Shown: one piece after another, positions 48,164-56,964 of the stretch
Numbering within the stretch: the first letter of the stretch is position 1
Layout: each line of letters begins with the position of its first letter
Source of the DNA: Candidatus Rifleibacteriota bacterium
GTDB taxonomy: Bacteria; Muiribacteriota; Ozemobacteria; Ozemobacterales; Ozemobacteraceae
NCBI GenBank assembly: GCA_024710355.1
Contig: JANJUX010000051.1
Span: 1-64,000 of the forward strand
Length of the DNA: 64,000 nt
Direction: 5' to 3'
The notes under the pieces: model-generated
Database searches by the model: none
Seen by the model: the letters and a program-made list of their open reading frames with translations, nothing else
Told to the model about the DNA's origin: nothing
Made by a program: the position numbers and the translations under genes

Positions 48164-48943
48164 ATGCTAGCTATTGCCTTTACCGGAGTAATTCAGCACG
48201 AAGTCGAGCAGGCTCAGCTTCGCAGACTGACAGCGTCGGTAAGGGCAGACGCGGGTACGGGCTGCATTGTCGTTTGCAATGCAGATGGTCTGTTTGCCTC
48301 GGCCGCAAGACTTGAGGCGCAGATTGAAGTGCTCTTTGACAGTGGAATCGATGTGGTTTTCCTCGGTGAACAGGCCATTGCCAGAAATGCCGGCCGCTCT
48401 GCTCTCATGCAGTCTGACCGGCCTCTGATAAGACCTGCAAACCTGGCCAGAACCTGCCCGGGGCGTGGTTCGCTGCTTTTTGGCGGCACCGAAAAGTCAT
48501 TCTGGATGCTGAGCGTGGTCGATGGTACCGGTAAAATTCCGGTTGAGCCACCGCACGTTTTTCTTGATAAATTTTTCAGAAACAAAACCGACGACTTGCC
48601 CGTAATCATTAATGTGAATGGCACAGACTTCGATTACCGTCAGGCTCTCGCATGGCGGTATGGCTCAGACAGGGCAGGTGTTCTTTTCTTCGGCTGCGGG
48701 ACCGGTTCTCCGACAGTTGTCGCCCCAGGTGAAGGCTGCTTTCTGCAGCAGGATACCGGTTCAGTGGTTACCGATCGCTCGATCGGTGGTCTGACGCCGG
48801 CGTGTTGGTGGCAGAGGCGGATTGAACGATTACCGGTTTCACCCGTCTCTGAGTGGGGGCTGTTGCGCTGTGATTATACGCTGGTCTGGCTCAATGGTAA
48901 TGGAAAACCGCAAAAACATCTGCAGAAGACTGTTATGCTATAG
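48164..48943 (+). CDS. Degenerate YmdB-like (TIGR00282 metallophosphoesterase family) protein, predicted catalytically inactive
   Basis: Shared landmarks: SGIDVVFLG (YmdB SGADxxTxGNH), LIRPANLARTCPGRG (LVRPANFPEGTPGKG), QALAWRYGSDRAGVLFFGCGTG (KLALGWYxDGRxSAVVGTHTH). ATG 48164 preferred over TTG 48158. Confidence 0.65.
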   Translation: MLAIAFTGVIQHEVEQAQLRRLTASVRADAGTGCIVVCNADGLFASAARLEAQIEVLFDSGIDVVFLGEQAIARNAGRSALMQSDRPLIRPANLARTCPGRGSLLFGGTEKSFWMLSVVDGTGKIPVEPPHVFLDKFFRNKTDDLPVIINVNGTDFDYRQALAWRYGSDRAGVLFFGCGTGSPTVVAPGEGCFLQQDTGSVVTDRSIGGLTPACWWQRRIERLPVSPVSEWGLLRCDYTLVWLNGNGKPQKHLQKTVML

Positions 48944-48997
48944 CTGCAGCGATTCGACTGAATTCTGATACGTCAATTTTAAGGAGACCACAGCAAG

Positions 48998-50806
48998 GTG
49001 GCCGAAGGTTTAAAGGTTTTACATCAGCAGCTTCTCTATGAAGCCCAGAAGCAGATTCTTTCCAGCGGAAAGAATACCGATGTGATTCTTCAGATTCTCA
49101 GCCGTACTTCTGTCGACCTCTTTGGCAAAAAGGGCTTTGGTGTTCTTTTTTACGACGCTTCGGCCCAGATTTCGCGAATAAGATTCAACGATGGTTTCAG
49201 CGTAAAGTCGCTGAACTTTCACTGCGAAGAATTTACCCGCAGCAAGCTTGAAAGGCGCCCTTTCCCGGCCGGCCCGGTTGCTGATGAAAGCGGCGAAACG
49301 CATGTTTTGATCCCTTTGGGGCCAGACAGCGACCCATTCGGGGTCCTTCTCCTCCAGGAAATGTCGAGCAGTGAGGCTGGCACACTGGCTGCCTTCCGCG
49401 AACTGGCGACCACCTCGATCAGCACTTTCCTTGAAGTCGAGCTGGTCAGGCTGCGCATGGAAGAAATGGGTGCCCTGCTCGAAGTTGGCCGGGTCGTGAG
49501 CTCAACCCTTGATCTGCGTGAACTGCTGACCAAGATCATGAGCACCGCAACCAAGGTTATGCGCTGCGAAACCTCGACCGTTTATCTGGTTGATGAACAG
49601 ACTAACGAGCTGTATTTTCACATTGTTTCCGGCGATCCGAACGTTGGCGCCAAGCTCCAGGAAATCCGTCTGCCGATGGGTACCGGCCTGGCCGGCTGGT
49701 GCGCGCAGAATAACAAGCCCGTCATCGTTCCGGATACCGAAAAAGATCCACGCTTCTTCAAGGGTGCCGATAAAAAGTCAGGCTTTGTCACCAGATCGAT
49801 GATCTGTGTGCCGATGCGTCTCAAAGACAGGGTTGTCGGCGTTCTGCAGGTTCTCAACCGCACCGGCGATATTCCCTTCAATGATCACGATCTCGAAACA
49901 CTCGAAAATGTCGCCAATCAGGCGGTTTCGGCCATCGAAAACGCCCGTCTCTACGAAAATATCCAGAAAGTTTATCTTTCTACCATTGAAGTTCTCGCCA
50001 CCGCGATTGATGCCAAAGACCCATATACCCAGGGTCATTCACGCCGGGTTACCCAGTATTCGGTTGCGATTGCCGAAGAACTCAACCTGTCGCCAAAAGA
50101 AGTCGAAAGCATTCGTTATGCCGGGCTTCTGCACGATGTTGGCAAAATCGGTATCAAAGACAGCATTATTCGCAAACCTGGTCGTCTGACCGACGAAGAA
50201 TACGCCATCATCAAGAAGCACCCGGCAATCGGTGCTAAAATTCTGCGTCCGGTAGACTTTCTCGCCGACAAGATCCCGGGGGTGCTGCATCACCACGAAT
50301 ATTATGATGGCCGCGGTTACCCCGAGCACCTGACCGGAGAAAATATCCCGCTCGCCGGTCGCATCATCTGCGTTGCCGACGCCTTTGATGCCATGACCAC
50401 CAATCGCCCGTACCGCAAAGGCCTGACTGTTAAAACCGCAGTTGGCGAACTGCAGAAATTCTCGGGCAAACAGTTTGACCCGGTATGTGTCGAAGCATTC
50501 ATGCGCGCCTTTGATCGCAAGCTTTTCCAGTATTTCGTCAAGGTCGAAGATTCTGACGACATGGTTCTGATCGATGACGAAAGCGAAAGCCGTGACCCGG
50601 CCGAAGGCATTCATGGCGAACTCGACAGCCAGCCGTATCCGCCCATGGCTGCCCACGAAATGAAAGACGACAAAAAGCTCGAAAGTCAGCCTTATCCACC
50701 GGTCATTCCACCACATGCCGAAATCAAGACTGATGACAAGACACAGGCCGAGAAGCCATCGTCACAGCCTTATCCGCCAATTACCGGTAATGAGAAGCCG
50801 GAATAA
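48998..50806 (+). CDS. GAF-domain HD-GYP c-di-GMP phosphodiesterase-type protein
   Basis: GAF region, HSRRVTQYSVAIAEEL, GLLHDVGKIGI, HHHEYYDGRGYPEHLTGENIPLAGRII; GTG start with RBS AAGGAG. Confidence 0.95.
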   Translation: MAEGLKVLHQQLLYEAQKQILSSGKNTDVILQILSRTSVDLFGKKGFGVLFYDASAQISRIRFNDGFSVKSLNFHCEEFTRSKLERRPFPAGPVADESGETHVLIPLGPDSDPFGVLLLQEMSSSEAGTLAAFRELATTSISTFLEVELVRLRMEEMGALLEVGRVVSSTLDLRELLTKIMSTATKVMRCETSTVYLVDEQTNELYFHIVSGDPNVGAKLQEIRLPMGTGLAGWCAQNNKPVIVPDTEKDPRFFKGADKKSGFVTRSMICVPMRLKDRVVGVLQVLNRTGDIPFNDHDLETLENVANQAVSAIENARLYENIQKVYLSTIEVLATAIDAKDPYTQGHSRRVTQYSVAIAEELNLSPKEVESIRYAGLLHDVGKIGIKDSIIRKPGRLTDEEYAIIKKHPAIGAKILRPVDFLADKIPGVLHHHEYYDGRGYPEHLTGENIPLAGRIICVADAFDAMTTNRPYRKGLTVKTAVGELQKFSGKQFDPVCVEAFMRAFDRKLFQYFVKVEDSDDMVLIDDESESRDPAEGIHGELDSQPYPPMAAHEMKDDKKLESQPYPPVIPPHAEIKTDDKTQAEKPSSQPYPPITGNEKPE

Positions 50807-50809
50807 GCG

Positions 50810-52708
50810 ATCGAGTAGGAAATGGGTGATTATTTCACCCATTGTCCTCTCACACCACCGTACGTACCGTTCGGTATACGGCGGTTCAATGGTTTTGATG
50901 CAGCACCTCGTATCTGACTGATATGTCATCATATCCGATGGATACGAGGTATTTATTTGTTAATGACCTTTTCAGAACAGGACTTCCAGCCGTTCGCCAG
51001 TAACCCAGCCTGGTGTTCGCCCACATCCATGCCCGCTCTTCAGGAATCCCTAGCTGCTTCAGATTTCGGAATTTCGCACTGATCTTCTTCCATTGCTTCC
51101 ATATATACTGACGTATTCTCCGTCTTATCCATTCGTTAAGTTCGGATATACGCTCCCTCATATCTGCAATGGCATAGTAACCCAGCCAGCCTGTGGTGAA
51201 AACTTTTGTTTCCAGTAGAATCTGGCTGATCGATCTTCCTCTTCTGCGACTGGTAATCATTCTAACCCTCTTTTTGAAGGTCTCAAGGGGCTTATGATGT
51301 GGTCTTATTCCCGTTTTCTTTCCTGTTTTATACAGTGAGAAGCCAAGAAATTTCATTCTTAGCGGGCTTCCGACACGGCTCTTTTCCCGATTAACCTTGA
51401 GTTTAAGCTTTCCTTCAAGGAATCTGACACATCCGGCCATCACTCTGGCAGCAGCTCTCCGACTTTTGACGTAAATATTACAGTCATCCGCATACCTTAC
51501 GAACCTATGATTTCTGCTTTCCAGAAGTCTGTCAAAGCTTGTGAGATAAATATTGCTGAGCAACGGAGAAAGATTGCCGCCTTGCGGGGTTCCTTCCTCT
51601 GTCGGACTTACGAGACCACCAGTCAGAACGCCACTCCGAAGGAATTTGCGTATCAGGTTGATTATCCGTTCGTCTTTCACATGCTCTCTCAACATTCTGA
51701 CCAGCAGATCATGATTTACGGTGTCGAAATATCTGGCGAGATCAATGTCTACGACATTGGAGTATCCATGCTCATAATATTCCTTCGCCCGTTTAATCGC
51801 CTGCTGTGCACTTCGCTTCGGACGAAACCCGAAACTGCTTTCAGAGAAAGTTGGCTCGAATATCGGTTGTAATACCTGCACGATTGCCTGCTGAACCATA
51901 CGGTCTATTACCGTTGGTACACCAAGCAGTCGTTTCCCCCCGTCGGGCTTAGGAATCTCGACTCTTTTAACCGGTTGGGGGCGGTATTTTCCGCTTGCCA
52001 GCTCTTCCAGCAAATTGCTCCCATGCGTTCTCAGATAAGGCAGCATTTGATCGACCGTCATCCCGTCAATACCAGCGCTACCACCATTCTGCTTCACCCG
52101 CTTGAATGCCTGATTCAGATTATTTCTATCGAGCACCATTTCGAGCAAAGCATCTGCACCCATCTTCGCTTCGCCTTTTGGTATAACGGCGCTATGCGCT
52201 CCTCTGTTACTTTCCGGTTCCACCGTATCATTGCAGAGGTAGCCTGTTGGAACAGTATTCGGCAGTCGTTGCGTCATTATGCCTTCCATACGATCGAAGA
52301 TTAACCATTGTTCGGCCCTTCGCGCATCGCTGCGCTAATATGGCCTCTGCTGACTTCTTGTAGATCAGTGGGGCATTGCTGCCCCACCTGTCGCTGTGGG
52401 TTGTCTAACCATCCCTCTTGTCGGCGACCACTACAAGATCTCCCCGGGTAAGAACGATAACTTTTCCCTCATATACCCGCCGCATCTACACCGCTGACCT
52501 CGGGCAGTATTGGACTTTGCTTTGTTAGGCAAGCTCGTCCAGTCATGCAATGCCTTATATACGGTTCTTGTTCATCGGGCCGAGGGTTTGCCTCCAGCTT
52601 CCTTCAGATTCCACCTCACGGTGGACACCCTTGCCTTTGGCTAACAGTTCCTGCTGCCAAGCCTGTAGCGGACTTGCACCGCCGAGTTATCGCCCATGCC
52701 GGGCGCAC
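50810..52708 (-). mobile_element. Group II intron (probably class C/IIC), ~1.9 kb
   Basis: 5' end GTGCGCCC at 52708; domain V-like hairpin at 50854-50885 (ACCGCCGTA TACC GAAC GGTA CG TACGGTGGT); domain VI-like hairpin; 3' end ...CTACTCGAT at 50810; contains RT ORF. Confidence 0.88.
50886..52289 (-). CDS. Group II intron reverse transcriptase/maturase
   Basis: RT motifs FGFRPKRSAQQAI, VVDIDLARYFDTVNHD, GTPQGGNLSPLLSNIYL, FVRYADDCNIYV, maturase region; no HNH motif seen. Confidence 0.96.
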   Translation of the reverse strand: MEGIMTQRLPNTVPTGYLCNDTVEPESNRGAHSAVIPKGEAKMGADALLEMVLDRNNLNQAFKRVKQNGGSAGIDGMTVDQMLPYLRTHGSNLLEELASGKYRPQPVKRVEIPKPDGGKRLLGVPTVIDRMVQQAIVQVLQPIFEPTFSESSFGFRPKRSAQQAIKRAKEYYEHGYSNVVDIDLARYFDTVNHDLLVRMLREHVKDERIINLIRKFLRSGVLTGGLVSPTEEGTPQGGNLSPLLSNIYLTSFDRLLESRNHRFVRYADDCNIYVKSRRAAARVMAGCVRFLEGKLKLKVNREKSRVGSPLRMKFLGFSLYKTGKKTGIRPHHKPLETFKKRVRMITSRRRGRSISQILLETKVFTTGWLGYYAIADMRERISELNEWIRRRIRQYIWKQWKKISAKFRNLKQLGIPEERAWMWANTRLGYWRTAGSPVLKRSLTNKYLVSIGYDDISVRYEVLHQNH

Positions 52709-52710
52709 TT

Positions 52711-52750
52711 AAAAAAGAAGCCCCCGAAATCAAGTTTCCGGGGGCTTCTT
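52711..52750 (-). terminator. Rho-independent terminator for the CapD-like gene; intron insertion target
   Basis: 12-bp stem AAGAAGCCCCCG/CGGGGGCTTCTT, T6 on minus strand. Confidence 0.9.
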
Positions 52751-52769
52751 CTATGTTGGCAACCTGTCG

Positions 52770-54701
52770 TCAGCCGACCACACGCAGCTTTGGCTTGCCC
52801 TCAGCCTTTTTCTGGGTTTCATGGCGGGGTTTTTCATTGTGAATCATGTCGCGATTGGGCGCGAATGAAGGCACGATTTCCTGGAAACCCCTGATGATAT
52901 TGCGCGGTTTCCCAACTCTGGCAGCCATTTCGAGCTTTTCGACCATGGCCATTAAGGTCTGTTCATCGACTTCTTCGGGCTTGGCGATGAATATCTTGCT
53001 GTTGCGGGTGGCGGTGATGCCTTCAGAAGCGGTGAGAAGCTCTTCGTAAAGTTTTTCACCCGGTCTGATGCCGGTGAACTTGATTTCGATATCGCGACCG
53101 ACCTCAAGACCGGCAAGTCTGATGAGGTCTTCGGCCAGATCGACGATGCGCACCGGCTCACCCATGTCGAGAATGAATACTTCGCCACCTTTGCCATAGG
53201 CTCCGGCCTGAATGACCAGTTTGCTGGCTTCTGGAATCGTCATGAAGTAGCGGATCATCTTCGGGTGGGTAATTGTGATTGGCCCGCCCCTTTCGATCTG
53301 TTCCTTGAACATCGGAATAACGCTGCCGCGACTGCCGAGAACGTTGCCAAACCTGACTGCGACGAATCTGGTCGGACTGCGTCTGGCGTAACACTTTAGA
53401 ATCATTTCGGAGACGCGCTTGCTTGCACCCATGACCGAAGTCGGGTTGACGGCCTTGTCGGTTGAAATCATCACGAATCTTTCAACTCCGGCGTTGTGGG
53501 CCGCATCTACCAGATTTCGGGTGCCAAGAACATTGTTTTTAACCGCTTCTTCCGGGTTGAGTTCCATTAAGGGCACGTGCTTGTGGGCGGCAGCGTGAAA
53601 TACGATTTCTGGCCGGTGCGCCTGAAAAAGGTGTCCGATCTTTTCGCGATCCTGAATGTCGGTGATAATAGGTATCAGAACTGTGTTGCCAAGTTTGGCA
53701 CTTCTCAGCAGTTCCTGGTGAGTCTTGAAAATACTGTTTTCGCCATGACCGAGCATCAGAAGCTTTTCTGGCTGAAATGGCAGAATCTGCCGGCAGATTT
53801 CACTGCCGATACTGCCACCGGCGCCAGTTACCAGAACCGTTTTGTTGGTCACATAGGCGGCAATTTCGGCAAGATTGATTTCGGAAGGTGGCCGGCGAAG
53901 CAGGTCTTCGATTGCGATATCACGCAGCTGCAGGCTGACTAGCTTGCCGCCAATGATGTCCTGAAGGCCCGGCAGGGTTTTAAATCTGACATTGGTATTC
54001 TGGCAGAGTTTTACTATTCTTCGCAATTCAGCTCCTGAAGCAGATGGAATCGCAATGATTATCTCATCCGCCATGAACTTTCCGGCGATCTCGGCGAGGT
54101 GTTCCGTTGAACCGATAACTTTCACGCCGTGGATTATCTGGTCTTTTTTCTTCGGGTCGTCATCAATCAGGCCGACCACATCGATGGGTAGATTGATGTT
54201 GCGTTTGATTTCGCGCAGAATGCTTTCGCCACCCTGTCCGGCGCCAACGATCAAAACCCGTTTTGCCCGTTCATTGGTGCGATTGAAAAGCCAGCAGCGG
54301 AAAGGACTCATCTCGACGACGTTGAGAAGAACTCTTGGCGCGATACGCAATGTACCGATCAAAATCAGATTCAGCATCCAGTCGATGACAAACACAGCGC
54401 TGAGACTCGGAAAAGCCTCCATGAAAAAAATCGAACAGAATTTGAGAATCGAGTAGCCGGTTACGGCTGTGAATACCGCGACCATATCAGACAGAGAGGT
54501 GAACCTGAGAGTGCGGTTATAAAGCCCCAGAGCCCAGAAGCACGCGAGACCTATCGGCACCAGCATTGGTATGATGAAAAGCAGATAGTGGATATGCTGT
54601 GGCTCGAGCTTGTCGAATTTGAGCCAGATGGCCGCAATCAGCGAAAAAGAAATGCAGATGGTATCTGCAAGTATGAAGATCAGTTTCCTAATCGGAGTCA
54701 T
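52770..54701 (-). CDS. CapD/WbpM-like UDP-sugar 4,6-dehydratase (polysaccharide biosynthesis)
   Basis: Four TMs, first Rossmann RVLIVGAGQGGESIL, second VLVTGAGGSIGSEICRQIL, FHAAAHKHVPLME, ISTDKAVNPTSVMGASKR. Confidence 0.95.
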   Translation of the reverse strand: MTPIRKLIFILADTICISFSLIAAIWLKFDKLEPQHIHYLLFIIPMLVPIGLACFWALGLYNRTLRFTSLSDMVAVFTAVTGYSILKFCSIFFMEAFPSLSAVFVIDWMLNLILIGTLRIAPRVLLNVVEMSPFRCWLFNRTNERAKRVLIVGAGQGGESILREIKRNINLPIDVVGLIDDDPKKKDQIIHGVKVIGSTEHLAEIAGKFMADEIIIAIPSASGAELRRIVKLCQNTNVRFKTLPGLQDIIGGKLVSLQLRDIAIEDLLRRPPSEINLAEIAAYVTNKTVLVTGAGGSIGSEICRQILPFQPEKLLMLGHGENSIFKTHQELLRSAKLGNTVLIPIITDIQDREKIGHLFQAHRPEIVFHAAAHKHVPLMELNPEEAVKNNVLGTRNLVDAAHNAGVERFVMISTDKAVNPTSVMGASKRVSEMILKCYARRSPTRFVAVRFGNVLGSRGSVIPMFKEQIERGGPITITHPKMIRYFMTIPEASKLVIQAGAYGKGGEVFILDMGEPVRIVDLAEDLIRLAGLEVGRDIEIKFTGIRPGEKLYEELLTASEGITATRNSKIFIAKPEEVDEQTLMAMVEKLEMAARVGKPRNIIRGFQEIVPSFAPNRDMIHNEKPRHETQKKAEGKPKLRVVG

Positions 54702-54807
54702 ATTTTGTCAATGTACCCCTTCCAGATCCGTAACCTGTTAATTTAGGCAGAATTTTAGCATGGCATTATAAGATTGTCGACTTTTTTGTACCGATTTTAA
54801 ATCTTGT

Positions 54808-55482
54808 TTGATGAAAAAAAAGATTATCTGCGCGGTGAGTTATGCCGATTTCTGGTATATGGAGACAATCTCTGAACAGATGAACGATTGCCGGCAGATA
54901 ACAGCGGTCAGAAGGCAATGCACTGCCTGTGGTGCTGCAAACATCTCCGCTGCAAAATTTTGTGGCAGTTGCGGCGCTAAAATACCGACTGCGACAATTA
55001 TCAGAAACAAAAGATCAAAAAGATCAAGGCGGCGCGTCTATTTCAGAGCGATCCTCGTTCTGGCCGGAATTCTGGTTGCCGCCTCAGCGGTTATGAGTTA
55101 CCAGCTTTTCAATAGAACTGACGGCGTTAAAGTTTCACCAATGCCCTTTGCTGATGTCCCCGCGGATCACCCGGTTTACCGTACATGCCGAAACCTTCTG
55201 GAAATACAGGCTGTGAGCTATCGAAAGATCCTTGAATTCGCTCCACATGAAACAATTTCTCCGGCTGAATGGAACCATGCCCTGAATTCTGCTGCGGCTC
55301 ACATGAAAATTGCGGCGCCAGCAGAGGCAATGCTGCCGGAAAATTCGAAAGTTACGGTTGATGCATTGCGAAGCCGGGTAGGAATTCTCGATGGCGACCC
55401 TGAATGGGTGAGTAATACTTCACGTATCAAGGCATACTTTTGTCTTGAACAGATATTCTTTGGCACGAAAGGCAGAAAATGA
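54808..55482 (+). CDS. Zinc-ribbon + TM + SLH-like domain protein
   Basis: CTACGAANISAAKFCGSCGAKI; TM AILVLAGILVAASAVMSYQLF; FADVPADHPVYRTCRNLLEIQAVSY SLH-like. Confidence 0.65.
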   Translation: MMKKKIICAVSYADFWYMETISEQMNDCRQITAVRRQCTACGAANISAAKFCGSCGAKIPTATIIRNKRSKRSRRRVYFRAILVLAGILVAASAVMSYQLFNRTDGVKVSPMPFADVPADHPVYRTCRNLLEIQAVSYRKILEFAPHETISPAEWNHALNSAAAHMKIAAPAEAMLPENSKVTVDALRSRVGILDGDPEWVSNTSRIKAYFCLEQIFFGTKGRK

Positions 55483-56162
55483 AGCGGTTGATTTATCTTT
55501 TCTATTTCTGCGTTCTTCTGACGGCGGTTTCCTGGCGACTTGCCAGCGCCAGTTCTGACTTGCCTGAACTTCAGAGTGTAAGACTTCACGAAGCCAGTGG
55601 CGGAACCGACCTGGTTTTTTCCTTCAACCGTATGGTCCGGCCGGCAACAAGATTTTCTGGTCAGGAAAATTGTCTGACCCTTGATTTTGCTGATGCCTCA
55701 ATCGCTGAACAGTTGGCTGAGAAAGCTTTCGCCGGCAGAGACCTGAAGCTGGGCTGGCTTGCGAGTTTACCCCCCAGAGAAAACCTTGTAAGAGCCAGGC
55801 TGTATATTCAGCCGCATTGCCTTGCCGCTGTCCGCTATTCCGGAGAAAATGTGATCGTGAGACTGACCGAAAAAACTCAGGTTAAATCTGACGAAAACAG
55901 TGATGACCGAAAGCTTCTCAATCCGCACGAAGATAAAAACTCTCCGGCAGTCGTCAGCCTGCAGGAAGCGCCATTTCGACCGGCTGTTGAAGAACTCGCG
56001 TCGCAGGCCGGCATCGAACTGAGGCTTTCAGGAAATCTGCCCGAGTCGTTCAGTCTTGAGCTGGAAGCTTCGAGTCCTGTTGAAGCTCTGCAGGCGATTG
56101 CCGATGTCTGCAATCTCAGATTTTACCGCGAAGGTAAAGTCTGGTTTATGGCAGGGGTCTGA
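55479..56162 (+). CDS. AMIN-like + secretin/TonB short N-terminal (STN)-like exported protein
   Basis: Signal peptide; AMIN-like LTLDFADASIAEQ; STN-like VSLQEAPFRPAVEELASQAGIELRLSGNLPESFSLELEASSPVEALQAIADVCNLRF; no secretin channel. Confidence 0.6.
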   Translation: MKRLIYLFYFCVLLTAVSWRLASASSDLPELQSVRLHEASGGTDLVFSFNRMVRPATRFSGQENCLTLDFADASIAEQLAEKAFAGRDLKLGWLASLPPRENLVRARLYIQPHCLAAVRYSGENVIVRLTEKTQVKSDENSDDRKLLNPHEDKNSPAVVSLQEAPFRPAVEELASQAGIELRLSGNLPESFSLELEASSPVEALQAIADVCNLRFYREGKVWFMAGV

Positions 56163-56165
56163 ATC

Positions 56166-56957
56166 ATGATCAAAACCCTTAAGGCATTTCTGGCGCTGGT
56201 TTGTCTGCTCAGCTGTCTCGTGATTTTTTCGGCCTTTGGCTTTCAGAAGCAGGACGACATGCTTACCCGTCTTGATCTGGCTCTTATTTTTGAGAAAATT
56301 CTTGAAAAACGCGCAATAACGGCTCAAGGCCAGTCGGTTCCGTCTTTTTTCGACCTTAAGGAAGACCGCATGCTGGCAGTCTTTCGCACCCTTTCGCTTA
56401 AGCTTATCGAGGGTTACCCTGACGGCAGCTTCAGACCCGAAGAAAGACTGAGAAATCTCGAAACCATCTGTTACCTGCAGAAGCTGGCCAGATGCCTGAG
56501 AAAGAATCAGCCTGAAGCCTATGAAACCAGACAGTTGATGCGCCTGTTTGCCTATCAGAGTCAGCCAGAGGTAATTCTTTCGGATAACCTGCCAGCCGGG
56601 ACTTTTCCGTCAGAACTGGGCGAACCCGATGGGTTCGTTTCACGCAGAGTATTTCAGGATCTTATGGCGGCACTGCTGAGCGAAAATGGCAGACTGAACT
56701 TTCAACTTTCAGGAAAAGTTATTCATGCGGTTACCGGTCACCCGGTAGCGGGTGCCTGTATTGCCGCCGGCGAGAAGGCAGTAGTCGCCGACCGGGCCGG
56801 TAACTTTTCGATCGATCTTGGTGAAATCAGTCGCTCTGATGTTACGCTTTTTGCGGCGGCAGAAGGGTTCAGGCCCTGCGAAATGAAAAAAGATCTCAGA
56901 CTGAGCCCGAATGTGGTGTTTCGTCTTAAGCCTGAGAAACCACGTTCAGCATTCTGA
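56166..56957 (+). CDS. SLH-like domain + carboxypeptidase-regulatory-like domain protein
   Basis: LIEGYPDGSFRPEERLRNLETICYL (SLH); GKVIHAVTGHPVAGACIAAGEKAVVADRAGNFSIDL. Confidence 0.7.
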   Translation: MIKTLKAFLALVCLLSCLVIFSAFGFQKQDDMLTRLDLALIFEKILEKRAITAQGQSVPSFFDLKEDRMLAVFRTLSLKLIEGYPDGSFRPEERLRNLETICYLQKLARCLRKNQPEAYETRQLMRLFAYQSQPEVILSDNLPAGTFPSELGEPDGFVSRRVFQDLMAALLSENGRLNFQLSGKVIHAVTGHPVAGACIAAGEKAVVADRAGNFSIDLGEISRSDVTLFAAAEGFRPCEMKKDLRLSPNVVFRLKPEKPRSAF

Positions 56958-56964
56958 GAAAGCT

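Noticed and set aside
50886-52289. Reverse transcriptase considered as retron or DGR component
   Set aside because: Maturase-type RT inside a recognisable group II intron RNA (GTGCG 5' end, domain V/VI); no retron msr/msd or VR/TR pair.
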